Positions 1 through 12,500 of a DNA stretch of 64,000 bases are shown piece by piece. Position numbers and translations under genes: made by a program. The DNA is from Oscheius dolichura (taxonomy: Eukaryota > Nematoda > Chromadorea > Rhabditida > Rhabditidae). The notes under the pieces are model-generated. The model ran no database searches, was not told where the DNA came from, and was given only the letters and a program-made list of their open reading frames with translations. Position 1 is the first letter of the stretch. Each line of letters starts with the position of its first letter. Where the stretch lies: positions 1,860,001-1,924,000 of the forward strand of contig OW051492.1 of NCBI GenBank assembly GCA_932521035.1. Direction: 5' to 3'.

Positions 1-5
1 TTAGC

Positions 6-54
6 CTTGCCGAAACTTTATGAGTGCAGGGGATCCGACTACGGAGCCAGGGAG
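6..54. repeat. Hairpin family 1, long type, right half
   Basis: Right arm of the long-type inverted repeat described at 18809-18968, cut by the window start. The arm reads CTTGCCGAAACTTTATGAGT and continues into GCAGGGGATCCGACTA, with several mismatches to the family consensus. Confidence 0.6.
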
Positions 55-1215
55 TCCTAGGTCACCCTGCCCCTAATCTGCCCGGCCTCTGGGAGGGTTT
101 CTTTACTACCCAAGCCATTTATAACTGGATTTTCTTATCAATTTCCCTTTCCTCTAACCTACCTTAACATAGTATTCGTCCGTCTTCTGTTCAAAGAACT
201 GTACATTCAATTTCAGTGGCCAGTGTTCCGTTCCAATGTTCCTCGAATCCACCACCGCGTCCCTGGCAAGGAAGGTGGACGTTGATCGGACTTCATGCTG
301 TAAATTAACCGTTCATTATGATGTTTCCTGATTCCGAGAAGACGTTGTCCACAATTTGCTTCTCTTCCTCTTCTCTTGCCTCCCTCTAGACGTCAGGGAC
401 CCCCGGTTGAATAGCCGTTAATCTGGCAGGGGAGCAGCAACCATCTGGACTTGTGTTTATGAGGGGGAAACCCAACAAACAAAGAGGTCCTCTATCCCCT
501 CATTAAATCAAAAAGTCTTTGTATACCACTTCCCTGTCCCCTCCGGCCGCCGCTTCCAGCTACCCCTGCCCCCCTTGTTTTCAAGATTTGGCCCCAAAAT
601 CTTTCGGGGTAAACAAATTAAGAGATGTAGCCTCCTAAAAAAACAGAAAAGGTAGCCACGGCCCCCTGCTTCCTGGTCCAGATGCCCCCGTCCTCCCCTC
701 GAAGGCCCCCTTGCGCAACCACCTGCTGCGTGTATGTGTAGATTGCGCTATCCAAATCCGTTCTCCCCGTCCCCGCCACAGAGCGAGGCTAATTGGCTTT
801 GATTTTTTGTGCAAACACAGTGCCTCCTGTCTCTTCTAGAAGGAGAGGCCTCCTCTAGATGACTCATGTGGCCATTTGCCAGGTCATTCTATCAAGTGGC
901 GGCCGGTCGGCGGGTGGGTTAGGAAGAGAGTGGACACAGCGGGAAGCATGGCCAAGGAAAAGGGAGAGAGGGAAGAAGAGGCACAAGGAAGGCCCTGAAA
1001 GAAAGAACCAGACCTTTAAATTGGGGAATAGGTCATTTTACCTCATATTTGAATTAGAGCACGGTTACCACCATGCCCTACCGTAATCTTCAGGAATGAG
1101 TTTTGAATCCTTGACTCCTGGTTAAAAATATTAACTGATTCCCATAATTTCCCACAATCCCATGGTTGTTTTGATCTCTCGTAGGGAAAATGGCCAAAGC
1201 CCCATTTTTCAGAGA
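55..1215. other. Non-coding stretch
   Basis: No open frame with splice sites or recognisable protein similarity. Mixed composition, pyrimidine-rich to about 800 and purine-rich from about 840. Confidence 0.5.
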
Positions 1216-1258
1216 AATTTCGTATCGGGACCAGGAAAGCTTCAAAAGCTTTGGATTC

Positions 1259-1387
1259 TATAGTCCATTTCCAACGAATATTCCACGGATTCAAATTGGC
1301 ATCTCCACTACGGGACCAGCTTTGAAAGCTTCCTGGTCCCGTAGCGGAGAGGCTTTTCCGTTTATTTTCCGTTGGAAATGGACTATA
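1259..1387. repeat. Hairpin family 2, nested palindromic element
   Basis: The outer arms begin TATAGTCCATTTCCAACG and end with the exact reverse complement, so the element starts and finishes with TA. A second inverted repeat sits inside: CTCCACTACGGGACCAG against CTGGTCCCGTAGCGGAG, one mismatch, around a short loop containing AAGCTT. No internal open frame. The size (about 130 bp), terminal inverted repeats and TA ends fit a Tc1/mariner-type MITE, but the mobilising transposase is not in the window. A fragment of the inner arm lies just upstream at 1218-1256. Confidence 0.75.
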
Positions 1388-1389
1388 TG

Positions 1390-4300
1390 AGTTACGGCCC
1401 ATATTCTTTCCAAAACATTATTTTCAAGGGGATTTTGACTGTCGGTTTTTGGCGCGTTTTTTAGCTCCAATCATACGCAATTTTACACTTTTATGGGAGA
1501 TAATCATCTGGTTGATCTTAGTTGTTTTTCTGGCTAAAATTTGCGGAAAACTTCAACACGTGACTGCTCCAATCTTCCTCCTCCTCCTCCTCCTCCATGG
1601 GCGTGCCTTCCTCCGCCATCCCCCCAAAAAGATGTCAAAATGGCCACAAAGACACCGGTTAGGGAAGGGGACCCGGATCTCCAGATCTCCGATGATGTTT
1701 CCTCTCCCCTTCCAGCCTGCCTCTGACGGTCGGCTCGCCTTCATTACCCCTTCAAAATTGGCTTTTGAGTGATCCTCGTGAGGCTGTTTTCCCCCAGAAA
1801 GAAAGACCAAACAAATGGCCCCCTCTTCATCATGACGTTGTCGACACGGACTTTGTCCAGCCAGGAGGGGGAATATTCAATCCCGGATGACATTATCACC
1901 TTACCGCCCTTTAGACGGGGAGGAGAGGACAATTGAATTTTTTCTTATTTTCTAGAGGGAGAGGAAATGAGGAAGTGTCTCTGTCTAAGGATTCCAAAGT
2001 GTCTGGTCCCGGCGAAAATCAGAAGATGGCTGCGTTCAACCCCCGTTCAACAAATAATTTTTTGTTTAAAAGTAGCAGACAATTACCTAAATCTCTCCAT
2101 CACATGTGGGAGAAGAGATAGACAGAAAGCCATAAATATTTGCGGATGAATCCAAAAAAGGGTAAGCAGGGCAGGGGAGACGAGTTGTTGGATAGGCAAC
2201 AATTAGGGGGAGACCGAAAGGAGGATGGGTTAAGGGCCCTTAACTGGGGAGGCTAGGATCTTTTCTTTAATTAATTGTTACAAAAAAGTGGAGAATTGGA
2301 GGTAGAATGGAGGAGAAAGGAGGGGGAAGACGAGACTGTGCCTCGTTGGCGCGGTCTTACGGTTTGAGTGGACAAGGCGGGGAATAACAGGGGTTTCAAT
2401 TACTGTTTCTATATTTTCTGCCTATCTTAATCAGTTTTTTTTTTATATAAAGTTTCAGGACCCTAAAACTCATTGGCGTGGCGCTTGGTCGCGGTCTACA
2501 GTACTACAGTGATTAGAAGGGAATCGCGGCCCAGAAAGCCTCTTTAATGTATTTTTCTGTATTTTAAAAGCTTTCCTAACTAATCTACCATATGAACAAG
2601 GTTCTTTTTTATTTAAAAATAGTGTAATAAAGCCTAAAATTTCAAAAATCGGCTCTGGAAGCGATGGTTTGTGCGCCAACGGTACTCTCTCTTGCTTGAT
2701 ACGATGTGACCCTCCAAATTTCCAGTTTTTGATATTCTTGATCAAAAAATATGTGTGTATATTAATAGAACATAAAATATATCTCTTGAGCATTTGATTC
2801 ATTGGAGATTACCACGAAAGCGAGCCTTATCTCGAGAGTTATTATGGCTCCCTTCAAGCGTGACTACTGGGTATCTTCCCGACTTCTGGCTCACAATTTA
2901 AAGATTAGGGACTGCTTTCCCTGGTCTTTTATACATCCAATTAATCTAAATTAAAAGAAGAACTTACAATAATTTTAATAGTCAATTCTGGCGGCGCTTG
3001 ACAAGCTTCAAAAGCCGTCATAACGCGGGCATTGCCGATTTCCGGCAGGGGAACGTCACATCGGGGATGGCACGTTTGCATCATTATCTGGAAATTATAG
3101 ATAATAATGGGTCTTGAAGGGAAAAAAATATATAATTAAGAGAGAAGAATTTGAAGACACGAGAGACCGGGGGAAATGGCAACACCGGGAAGAGAAAGGT
3201 GGGAGAGGCTCCTTGCTCCGCCTCCTCCTCCGAGACATCGGCCCGGACCATGCCCCCTCATTTTTGAACCAGAAAACGGGGGGGGGGCATTCTGATAAGG
3301 AGAAAGAGCATAAGGAAGAGCCCCGGAAGAGAGATGGCTAGAATTAATTCGACTCAAAGCCAAGGAGGAGCTCGGCACACGTCAATGGGGCCGGGGCTAA
3401 TCCGTGTTTGGCAGAGAGGTGATGCCCTGGAAAGAAGCTATACCAAAAGAAGATAAGATTATGGAGGAAATCTTTAGCTTTTTGAATTTAAAACTCTGGA
3501 GAAATAGAGCCACAGTTAGACAGCCGGGTGCCTAGCTGGGGGGATATCCCGATTCCAGCCGCCTTTTCCCCATTTTTCCTGTTAGAAAAGGGTATCAGGA
3601 AATGGATAAGAGGAAGCTAATAGTTCCTGGTGGGAAGCGAAAAACACTAACGCGAGTTTTTTTTCCATTTCTGATGATGGAATATGGAAAGCGACGAGAA
3701 ATGACGAACAAAGGGGGTCGGATCTAAAATTGAGGGGATTTTAAGCTTTGAAAGAGAAAAATGGCTCCCTCTCTCTCGTTCTGACGGTGTTCCCAAAGAT
3801 TCTGTGGGTTTTTGAAGTAGAAAAAGCTGAGCAGAAAAAGAACAAAGGCCGAAATCTTGGATTTTTGAGCGGTGGAACAATATTTCTTCCATTTGTGGTA
3901 GGAATATCGGGGGAATGCCAAACGGCAGACGTTGATTTGAAGCTCCGACTATAAAAATGCTAAAAAACGGCACCCTGAGCAGAAAAAGGCGAAATTTGGT
4001 GAGTTCGGAAGTGAAAACGGGTTCACATTTCTTTCCTGATAGCGGAACCTCGGGGATTCCGAGAAACCTTCTCGCACATGGCTCCGTTACGTAACCAGGA
4101 AAAATCGGCGTCGTCGTGATAGACGATAACAACTTTTTCCCCCTTATTCCTTTTCTTGTCCCTCTGACTAAAGATGAGGTGAATGGTGAACTTCAATCAG
4201 CCAGTCACTTCATTATGTCCTTTGAGTACACACCGACGGGGAAGGGGAAGAGGTCAAGAAGTTGAGTCATGCGGCGATTTTATATCTATTTCCCTATTTT

Positions 4301-5315
4301 TCAGTACAATTATCTGGGTATAACACTATAAAAAAGAGGAGGAAAAGAGGATATTTGATAGTAAATATTGATAGAAGAGGAAGTGGAGGGGACCAGATTA
4401 TGACACCTTCTTATCACTTCCCTGTCGCGGGGGCGGCACCGCCTATTATCCTCCCTCCCTGCCCTTCTGGTTCCAGAGAAGGCATATATTGACTGCGTAG
4501 GTTGTTTACTACTCAGCTGAGAGTACATAAAATATAGAGGGAAAGCTCCGGCTGACGTGAGATAAGAGAAGGAGAAAAGAACGAACAGAGGGCGGAGAGG
4601 GGATAAGCCGCCAGCTTTTGGCTGTTGAAATGGCCAAAAGGCAAAGAACAAGAGGATGTTTTGATCTCCACTTTCTCACAGGCTAAACCAGCCAGAAAAT
4701 GGCTGAAAATTCAGAAAAATATGGAGGAAAACTGGGAGATTGCTGGGATTAATCCCTCCGGTGCGTATGAACTCAATTAGAGCCGTCGCTGCTGATGGAA
4801 GTCGTGTGAATTCCAGCGGAAAGTTTAGAAGATAAAATGATAAGGGCAAAATTCTGTAGTCAGAGAACGAGGGATAAAAGGGGATTTCCAAGTGATTGAA
4901 GATTCTTGAGAGCAATGGGAGCAATAGGACCCGGGAAGGGGAAAAGTGTTGGCCCAAAAATTCATGCCAACCTGTCACGAACCCTTGTTTACGGTTAGAC
5001 ACTTCCAGAAGACCGGGATAAAGAGCCGAATAAAAAAGAAAGGAAATGGATCAAGAAATTAGAGGCTGGGATAAGAAGTTGGTCAGAAACAGACTGCTGG
5101 GGACGAGGACCGGGAGGAGCGGGAATCTCTTCGGCCATATGGAAGCTTACTCCAAAGAAACGTTATTAAATAAGTTAAATATGTAGTACTGTATACAATA
5201 AACTGTAAATAAAGGATACTGTAGCCTCAAAATTCCTGATATTAAAAAATTCCTGATATTAAAAAGACCCAAGCCTTCCTCCTTGGCCATTTCCAAGCCC
5301 GCCCTGGTTCCTCCA
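1390..5315. other. Non-coding, purine-rich stretch
   Basis: Largely AG-rich on the + strand, with AT-rich patches near 2440-2460 and 2930-2960. I see no exon chain. The open frames here lack plausible splice sites and look like chance frames in low-complexity DNA. Confidence 0.5.
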
Positions 5316-5317
5316 AC

Positions 5318-5468
5318 GGCTCGGTTCTCGATAGTCCGCTCCCCTGTACCCGTAAAGTCTCGGCAAGACAAAGATATAAAGGTAACAGAGTTTTGAATCA
5401 ATTTTCAATAAAGATGATCCTCCTGCCGATCTTTTACGGGTGCAGGAGATCGAACTAGGACCGAAGCC
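5318..5468. repeat. Hairpin family 1, long type
   Basis: Outer arms GGCTCGGT..GATAGTCCG and inner arms CCTGTACCCGTAAAGTCTCG / CGATCTTTTACGGGTGCAGG. The loop keeps the subfamily blocks GACAAAGATATAAAGG and AATAAAGATGA. Confidence 0.75.
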
Positions 5469-5469
5469 T

Positions 5470-6360
5470 GAAATAGAAGGCGCCTGCTTTTTGATCTCCC
5501 CACTTCCTCTTATTTTTCAACACCTACAAAAAATTATTTATGCTTTGCCTTAAAACAGTGAATGACTAATTGGCTAATTGAAGAGGAAGGAGGGCAATAG
5601 CGGAAGGAATGACGGAGGATGGAGGGAGGAGAGACAAAGGACGGGGGGATTCTCCAAAAACAGGATAAAATCAGAAGAATAAGAGGAACAAAAGGGGACA
5701 GTTAAGCCGGAAATGATAGAGGGAAATGAGTTTGTCTCTCTGCCCGCCCCCATTAGACCGCGGGAGGGGTAGGTCGAAAGAGGAGGAGGACCGAGGTTCC
5801 CGCCACCATTCGCTCCACTTAAATCAAGTGATCTATTTTGCCGCCGCTGCCGTCGCGTCCTCTTCTTTCCGTTTAAACATCAATAGATTATGGTTTAAAA
5901 AACGGGAGAGAGGGAGGATTTGAGGGCTTGATGAAGCTCTCCTTCGATTGACGCCAATGGAGGCGGGTGATTCTTTGTTTTTGTTCCCACTGGGACCAGT
6001 GGTGAGAAAAGAGTAACGCCAGCGGGAAGCCAGTCAAAGTAAAAAGGTGTTTATCTCCGGAATATGGCCAGGAATCCAAAGCTCAACTTTTGGCTCTCTC
6101 ATTCTCACCTTCCTCCCATTCAGAGCCGTTTTTCTGGGGATGAGATGGCCGGCTAGAGAGGTCATAACGGGAGAGGACGGCTCTGGGAAAGGGAAGACCG
6201 GGGCTGATTAGTAGAAGAAGAGGGGCAAGAAACCCTTCTAAACGTTTCCAGGTGCCAAATAATAGTGTTTATGACCTTTAGAAATCGAAAAATCAGGAAA
6301 TTTGGAGTGATTAAAAAATTCGACAAAAATGACTAGAAAAGAGATTGGGAGGTTCATTTT
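5470..6360. other. Non-coding, purine-rich stretch
   Basis: AG-rich on the + strand. Nothing recognisable. Confidence 0.45.
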
Positions 6361-6363
6361 GGC

Positions 6364-6467
6364 GAGCCGCTGCACCCGTAAAATCTCGGCAGCGCGGGGA
6401 GCTGGTAATCCGGCGCCGCTGCATAACTGTTCCCCGCGCTGCCAAGATTCTACGGGTGCGGTGGCGG
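6364..6467. repeat. Hairpin family 1, short type
   Basis: Arms GCACCCGTAAAATCTCGGCA and its near-perfect complement, extended inward by GCGCGGGGA/TCCCCGCGC. This gives about 33 paired bases per side around a 35-base loop. Predicted peptides in this area are only translations of the arms. Confidence 0.8.
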
Positions 6468-6469
6468 CA

Positions 6470-7970
6470 AAGAGGAAGAGAAGGAAGACTAGCCAGATTG
6501 GCCATCGTCGAGGCCATTTCACGCCTAATTTGAAATTTTTTGGCCACAAAACAGCCTTTCGCAGTGGGAAATCCCGCTAACAAAGGTCAGACAGCCTTTT
6601 TGACTGGGAAAATTTTGAATTTACAGCAGTTTTCCCACCTTTAAAGTCTCTTGGGGGAAGATCATTTCTCGCAAGCATTAATCTCCGATCCTCGCTGGGA
6701 GATTGACTTCTTTTCGAGGAAAATATTCCTTAGATCGCTCTCATACTGTTCTGTGGCTTGACAAGATGAGAAAAACATAAACAACCATGGCCCAGAGGAG
6801 GAAGAAGACTGGGAGATAATGTGCCCCGTTCTCAGAGATCCAGCTCATCAAATTTGATTAGACCCGTGGGTTGACGGGGTAGATGGGATAAAGAGGAGGT
6901 TCCTCAAAAATATTGAGGCCAGAGAGACGAAGAAAAAGGGCCATTTTAGGCCATATTCGCTGTTAATAACAGGAAGGGCAGGCGCCACAGTTAGACAGCG
7001 CTGTGGCTCCCTTTTTCACCCGGAACAAAGAATTCGTCCATAAAAGTTGGTTTTAAAAATTTTCTTTAGTTTGTAAACGTCGTTATAATTAATATTAAGC
7101 CAGAGATTACGATAGTGATGATATCTCACGGCCAGAGAAGTCTTTCTCCCCTCACCAGTTCCCTTTCTCTGACAGAACTTTGATACGGGAGTGATGACTC
7201 CGTTTTTTTGCAATACATGACATGATAACATGACTTTTAGGGATTAAGAAAACAGAAAAAGCGGCCAGGGACTCGTATTAATTTGCAGATAACATACGCA
7301 GGAGGGAGGGAGAGGGGATGATGTGACTAAGACACCTCGAGAAGAAGGGGGACGGGGCCAATTCGCAGTACAGCTGCTGGCTGGGAATGTTAGACGGATT
7401 AGGAGGGAAAGAGGGCGGTTTGCAGGGGGTTTATAGGTCAAAAATTGTACGAAATTTCAGTTTAAGAACCTTTTGGAGTCCTGGATGGAAGAGAAATTGG
7501 CCTTCTACCATTTGCCACTATTTGGCGCGAACTAACCATTTAAATCGTTGTTTTCCCGCCGTTTTTGGAATTTTTCTGGATGATTTTACTATCAAAATAT
7601 AGCCCAGAATTTTCTCTATAAACGTATATATTTTATAAAATTTATGGCCATATTTCCCTCGCTCACCAAAGCAAAAGAGAGAAATGCCCGGTTTCATCTC
7701 TGAAATCTCTCCCCGCCGTCGGCGTAAATTAGCCAGAAATTAGCGGAATAATTCACTTTTTCTACATCAGAATCACATTACCTTGACCGGAAAAAGAAAT
7801 GGAAGGGGAAATGGGTTTTATCCCCCGCAAAATTTTTTACTGGTACCGCCGGACACGAGGAGGTTTTCGAGAAGTACGGAAACTACCGTATGACGGCTGA
7901 TAGTCGAGCGTTTCGGGACCTTTCGTCGAAAAATTGTGGTCGTGACAGGAAGCCTTGACCGGAAAATCGG
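6470..7970. other. Non-coding stretch
   Basis: Purine-rich to about 7400, then mixed and AT-rich (7430-7700). No supported gene. Confidence 0.45.
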
Positions 7971-7974
7971 TTCG

Positions 7975-8108
7975 TATAGTCCATTTCCAGCGGATATTCC
8001 ACGGATTCAAATTTGGCGGCGCGTCTCCGCTATGGGACTAAGTCTGAAGCTTCCTGGTCCCGTAGCGGAGAGGTTTTTCCGAGGAATGCCCGTTGGAAAT
8101 GGACTATA
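7975..8108. repeat. Hairpin family 2, nested palindromic element
   Basis: Second full copy of the TATAGTCCATTTCC ... GGAAATGGACTATA element, with the inner palindrome CTCCGCTATGGGAC / GTCCCGTAGCGGAG. Same orientation and architecture as the copy at 1259-1387, with scattered substitutions and small length differences. Confidence 0.75.
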
Positions 8109-8109
8109 A

Positions 8110-9190
8110 AAGGTCCCGACACGCCTGTTCTCTTGGGTTGTAAATGGACTATTTATAACCTCTTTGGTATACTGTAATTAGTCTATACGGTCTATTTACT
8201 CCCCTTGACCCAGATTCCTCTAACACGTGTACTGTAGTCTGTCCCGTTCCACAGTTTCCCATTATTTTCCACCCAAGACCAGGACACAGTTCGCCGAGGC
8301 CAACACCTTAAAGGTCTAAAAATTCGCGCAGTGCTCGAATTCTAATGCCGTTTTTATGCATTTTTATGTATTTCTGACCGCTTCTCGTGTCTTGCCGACC
8401 TCGAAATACTATAAAATAAACGAAAAAATAATCAAACACGGCAAAATTCTTTTTTTACGGTTAATTTGAAGTCAATTTAGCTGCCAACATTATTGGCGGT
8501 GGTGGATAATAATTCCGAGTAAGTCTCAAAAATCTTATCCACTGGCAGGTTAGAGGCCGGCCACCACAGGTGTCAGTCAACAAAAGCAACTCCCGACCCC
8601 CGTGAATTATTATTTTGCAGTGCAAATGAGATCCAAGAGTCGAGGGAGAGAAGAGTATAATGAGGCTGGTCGGCTCACCACTTCTGGGAGGAGGAAAATA
8701 TCTGGGAGAGGGGGGATTAGGAGAAGATGGAGGGGGGATCGGCCTCGGGGTATATTGGGACTGGAGACGAGGCCAGTGGAGAGAGGATAGAGGATAGATA
8801 TTAATCCCATGAAGGGCTCCCAAAAAAGACGGCTCATTTCGTACTAGTATTAATTCGAATATCCGGCAGGGGCAAATGGAAATGGTCGACGGGCTTGGCT
8901 CATTTTAGGAGACCAATTGAAGGGATCAAGAAACTTGAGACCAATAAGTAGAGAAGGGAAGAGGACAAGACGGAAACCGGTGGCCTATAGGTCATATGCT
9001 GCCCTGCTCGGATGGAGAGCTGAATAGTCTTGGAGAGAGAGACTTGGGGGAGTTATTGGGCTGTGGAAGTCAGGAATAGAGACATAGGACGGAAGGAAGG
9101 AGGATGATGGAAGAGATAGGAAGGAGGATGAAGAATTGGGGAAGGGAAGTGGGAGGATGGAGAGGGCAGGTAGAGGACTGGGGGAGAACA
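8110..9190. other. Non-coding; purine-rich from 8600
   Basis: 8600-9190 is nearly all A and G on the + strand with many GGAGGA/GGAAGG runs. No exon structure. Confidence 0.45.
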
Positions 9191-9192
9191 AT

Positions 9193-9292
9193 CTCATCGC
9201 TACGGGACCAGGAGACTTTCAGACCTGGTCCCACAGTGGAGACACGCTGCCAAATTTGAATCCATGGAATATCCGTTGGAAATGGACTATAA
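9193..9292. repeat. Hairpin family 2, truncated inverted copy
   Basis: Carries the inner palindrome (GCTACGGGACCAGG.../CCTGGTCCCACAGTGG) and one outer arm ending GGAAATGGACTATA, in opposite orientation to the other two copies. The other outer arm is missing. A poly-G tract follows directly. Confidence 0.7.
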
Positions 9293-9300
9293 TAGGGGGA

Positions 9301-9316
9301 GGGGGGGGGGGGGGGG
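9301..9316 (+). repeat. Poly-G tract (16 G)
   Basis: Uninterrupted run of 16 G, next to a truncated family-2 hairpin. Confidence 0.95.
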
Positions 9317-9319
9317 CAG

Positions 9320-12300
9320 ACGGGATTTTGGGACCAGATTGAGGAAAACCCAGAGCTGTAGTCCAGTAGCCGTCTTTCCAAGATATTTTTCCACTTGTGT
9401 ACCACTTTTATTGTGGAGAAAAAGGTGGAATGGTCCCCAAAGAGGTCTCCAATGAATTAGGAAATCCTTTCCAGGATGTTGTGGATACGGTAGCAGAATC
9501 TAGGTCCAGGCGTCATAAACCACCACGGGGAGGACAAAAATTAAAGGAAGCAGTCATAAAATGGGTTGTTACCTTCCTTCAAACGCGTTTACCTTTTCTT
9601 TAAACCGCACTTCCTGCCCCGGAGATCAAAAATTAAAAACTGGACTGCATTAAAAAACGAAAGAAGCCAGTCCCCCTGCCCAGTACTCCTCAAGATGGAG
9701 AAGAACATTTGGAAGGATTCAAGCAGTTCGGAGGCTAATTTATCAGTACATCAGAAGTGTACACCCCCCAGAAAATGTCTAGTCTAGCAATATACATAAT
9801 GAAAATATTGATAAGCTGTTTAAAAGTAGACTGACTAATCCCTATGAGAGATCTGTCTCAAATAAAGAGCAGAATATTAAAGAAGGGGAAAGAGGAGGTA
9901 GAAAGATAGAGATGTACATAGGTGGATAAAAAAAGGGAGTAATGGGGTTGGCGGTCCAAATTTTCCCCCGGGAGGAGAGGGAGCGGAACTTGAACTCTTT
10001 GTACCTTCAGTTCATTCCTATTCTACCCCAGCAGATGGATAGGGATACTGTAAGATACCAAGAGAGAAAGAACCACAACAATCCTCCTGCCAAATGTAAC
10101 CCTAGGATCTCTGCACATTTCAGGACTGGAAGGAAGAGGATGACGGCTTCAATGGAGTTCAAAAAGGGTTGAAATTAACCGATGGTTCCTCCATTTTGGG
10201 AATTAAAACACTGACCTGACCAAAAAGTAGCGTAGGCTTTAATTTGGGAACAGTCTACCGTATTCTGACCGGAACGGGAGAGCAGAAGGTGGAAATCATC
10301 TCCCAGAAGACAGCTGATAGAGTAAAAAGGAAAAGGCTATCAATCTCAAGCTACAGTATCTGTAACTCGACAAATTATAACCAAGTGATTCAAAGAAATA
10401 AGTGGCTACAATATGACAATCGCAATAGGTAAGTGGATCTTATCAAAAATGGAGAAATTAGTCCTGTGGCCACTGGCCAGAGGGTTCTGTCAACGTTTGT
10501 GGTGCTACAGGATTTTCTATCAAAGGCAGTAAGCTACTCTTTAATGCGTTAGAATCGTCTTGAAAAGCGCTCCAAGGTGGTTTTCGAATCTTCGAAAATG
10601 GTCCAGAAATAACCGAGTTACAGGCACAAATTCCCGCCCCAAAACGGTCGCTCCTGGGAGTTTGGTCATGTATGGCTCTTCTTGGGAGACGCTTTCCTGT
10701 GTTGGGACACTTTTTGGGTTTTATGCAGTTCCAGGTGTCAAAAATAGAGGAGATCGAGATAAGCACAGAGAAGACCCCTTGGATCCGGCTCTATTGGTTC
10801 CAGAAGGGAGATAAGCACGAGGAGCAGCCCCATAAGAGGCTCTCTCTTCCATATCCGGCCTGCTGCTTTCTGCTCCCCCTCCCTACCAATGCCCTGGTAA
10901 CCGAATCCATCCGTCTCCCCGGAATCCTCTCTTCCATTTTTTGCCCTCCGTACTAATTCATCGTATTAGCCCCTTGGTTAGGAGTGATAGACTAAAAATA
11001 GCCCGGAGGAAGCGCTGCTGTTCCCTCAAATATAGCAGCCTCTCCTCCTTTTACGTCATCCTTTAATCAAACCCAAATAAATTGAGGGGAGAGGAAAAAG
11101 GGCAAAGAATGGAGTATAAAGTGAGGGGAAGACGAGGAAAATAGTAGAAGATATAGATAAAAATAAGAAGTTTTCCAGAAGCCAAAGGCGTGTACGCGGA
11201 AGCTGGCGCCACCGTCGAGGAGGAGGATTAACCGCTCGCGTTGCAAGGATGGGATCATGACCCGAGGGGATATCAAATGGAGGAGGGACAAGCGGGAAAG
11301 ACAAAGAGAATAGAGGATAGAGTAATTGGCTAATTAAAAGGAGGAGCCGAAAGATGGGAAAAGAAGGCAAAGAGTGTGAATTAGGGGCTGTAAATATGGA
11401 GGATCAAAGCAGAGACGAGGGAGTACTGTAGGCTCTCGGGCCATGGAGGACAGTTTTCGGTATTTTGGGACTTTTGAGATGTTTTTGGTGTCAAAATGGA
11501 GCTCTCGCTGTTCTCTACAAGATGTAAGTATTTATGAAGCCGTTACAACCATTGGAAAAGTCTGACAGACCTTTAAAGCCCGTGAAACTTTACCTTCTTT
11601 CCAGATTTCCCCATTTTCTGGGATTTTATTCCCCTTTTTTGGTATACAGGTTCAGTTCACTGTATTATATGTTGAAATGGAGCCCACGATGAGTTCTACA
11701 AGATAATGTAATTTATAGAGATATAGAATTATTTTATAAAGCTCGTCAGCCCGTTGAAGCGCGCAATCCCCGCCGACTGTCGTCTTCACGTCATTTTCTC
11801 TCATTTTTTGCTATTTCTGCGAATCATTCTGGAGTTTAAAGGTTATTTGGAATGTAGACAATTATCTAAAGATTACTGCAAATTGAAAAAAAATGTTAAA
11901 ATAATATTTAAACCCTAAAAATCAGCCTTTTGGAGTAGAAGTTTGGCGGCATGGGCCTCAGAGTGGCTGAACGTTGTGCTTTTCGTTTCTCGACCAATTT
12001 ATTCTTTCCGAGACCATTTCCTGACCCTCTTAACTCCATTCCAGACGTCTTAATTTGCTCTTAAGATACTTTGATGTTTGAACGCGAGAGAGGAGCACGA
12101 GAACAGATGATAGCATCATGGCTTTCATCTTTCCCTCTCTCCTGCCTTCTTCCCCCCTTTTCCCCGGTAAACACCATTCATTTTTGTTTATTTTTTCCTA
12201 GGAGAGGAGTAAAGATAAGAAGAGCCCCTTGTATTCCATGTACACAGTGGGTAATCACGAGGTATTTCCCCACAATTCCCCCGATGACAAGCATTCTCCT

Positions 12301-12420
12301 CCTCCTCTCGGGGTAAACTTTCTCCCCCCGGGGTCAGGAGCATCTGTTTTTCATTCCCTCGGGAAGCCAGGCAGCCACCAGCTGGTCTGACCTGCCTCGT
12401 GCTGTCAATTTAACCTGGCC
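9320..12420. other. Non-coding; balanced-composition island then AT-rich
   Basis: 9350-10800 loses the AG bias of its surroundings and holds several medium open frames on both strands, interrupted by stops. It could be a decayed mobile element or pseudogene, but I recognise no domain. 11000-11400 is AG-rich and 11520-11950 is AT-rich. Confidence 0.35.
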
Positions 12421-12425
12421 GGCTG

Positions 12426-12434
12426 TCTTATCAG
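12426..12434 (-). promoter_or_regulatory. GATA-factor site upstream of saposin gene
   Basis: CTTATCAGT lies 67 bp upstream of the start codon. On the opposite strand it reads ACTGATAAG, the extended WGATAR site preferred by intestinal GATA factors such as ELT-2 in C. elegans. A TATA-like AATAAAAG follows at about 12462. Intestinal expression is inferred. Confidence 0.5.
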
Positions 12435-12500
12435 TGGCTTGTTGTTCTTCCCCAAAAAGGGAATAAAAGCCCCCGCCACCAGCTGAGAAAAGCCACAATC

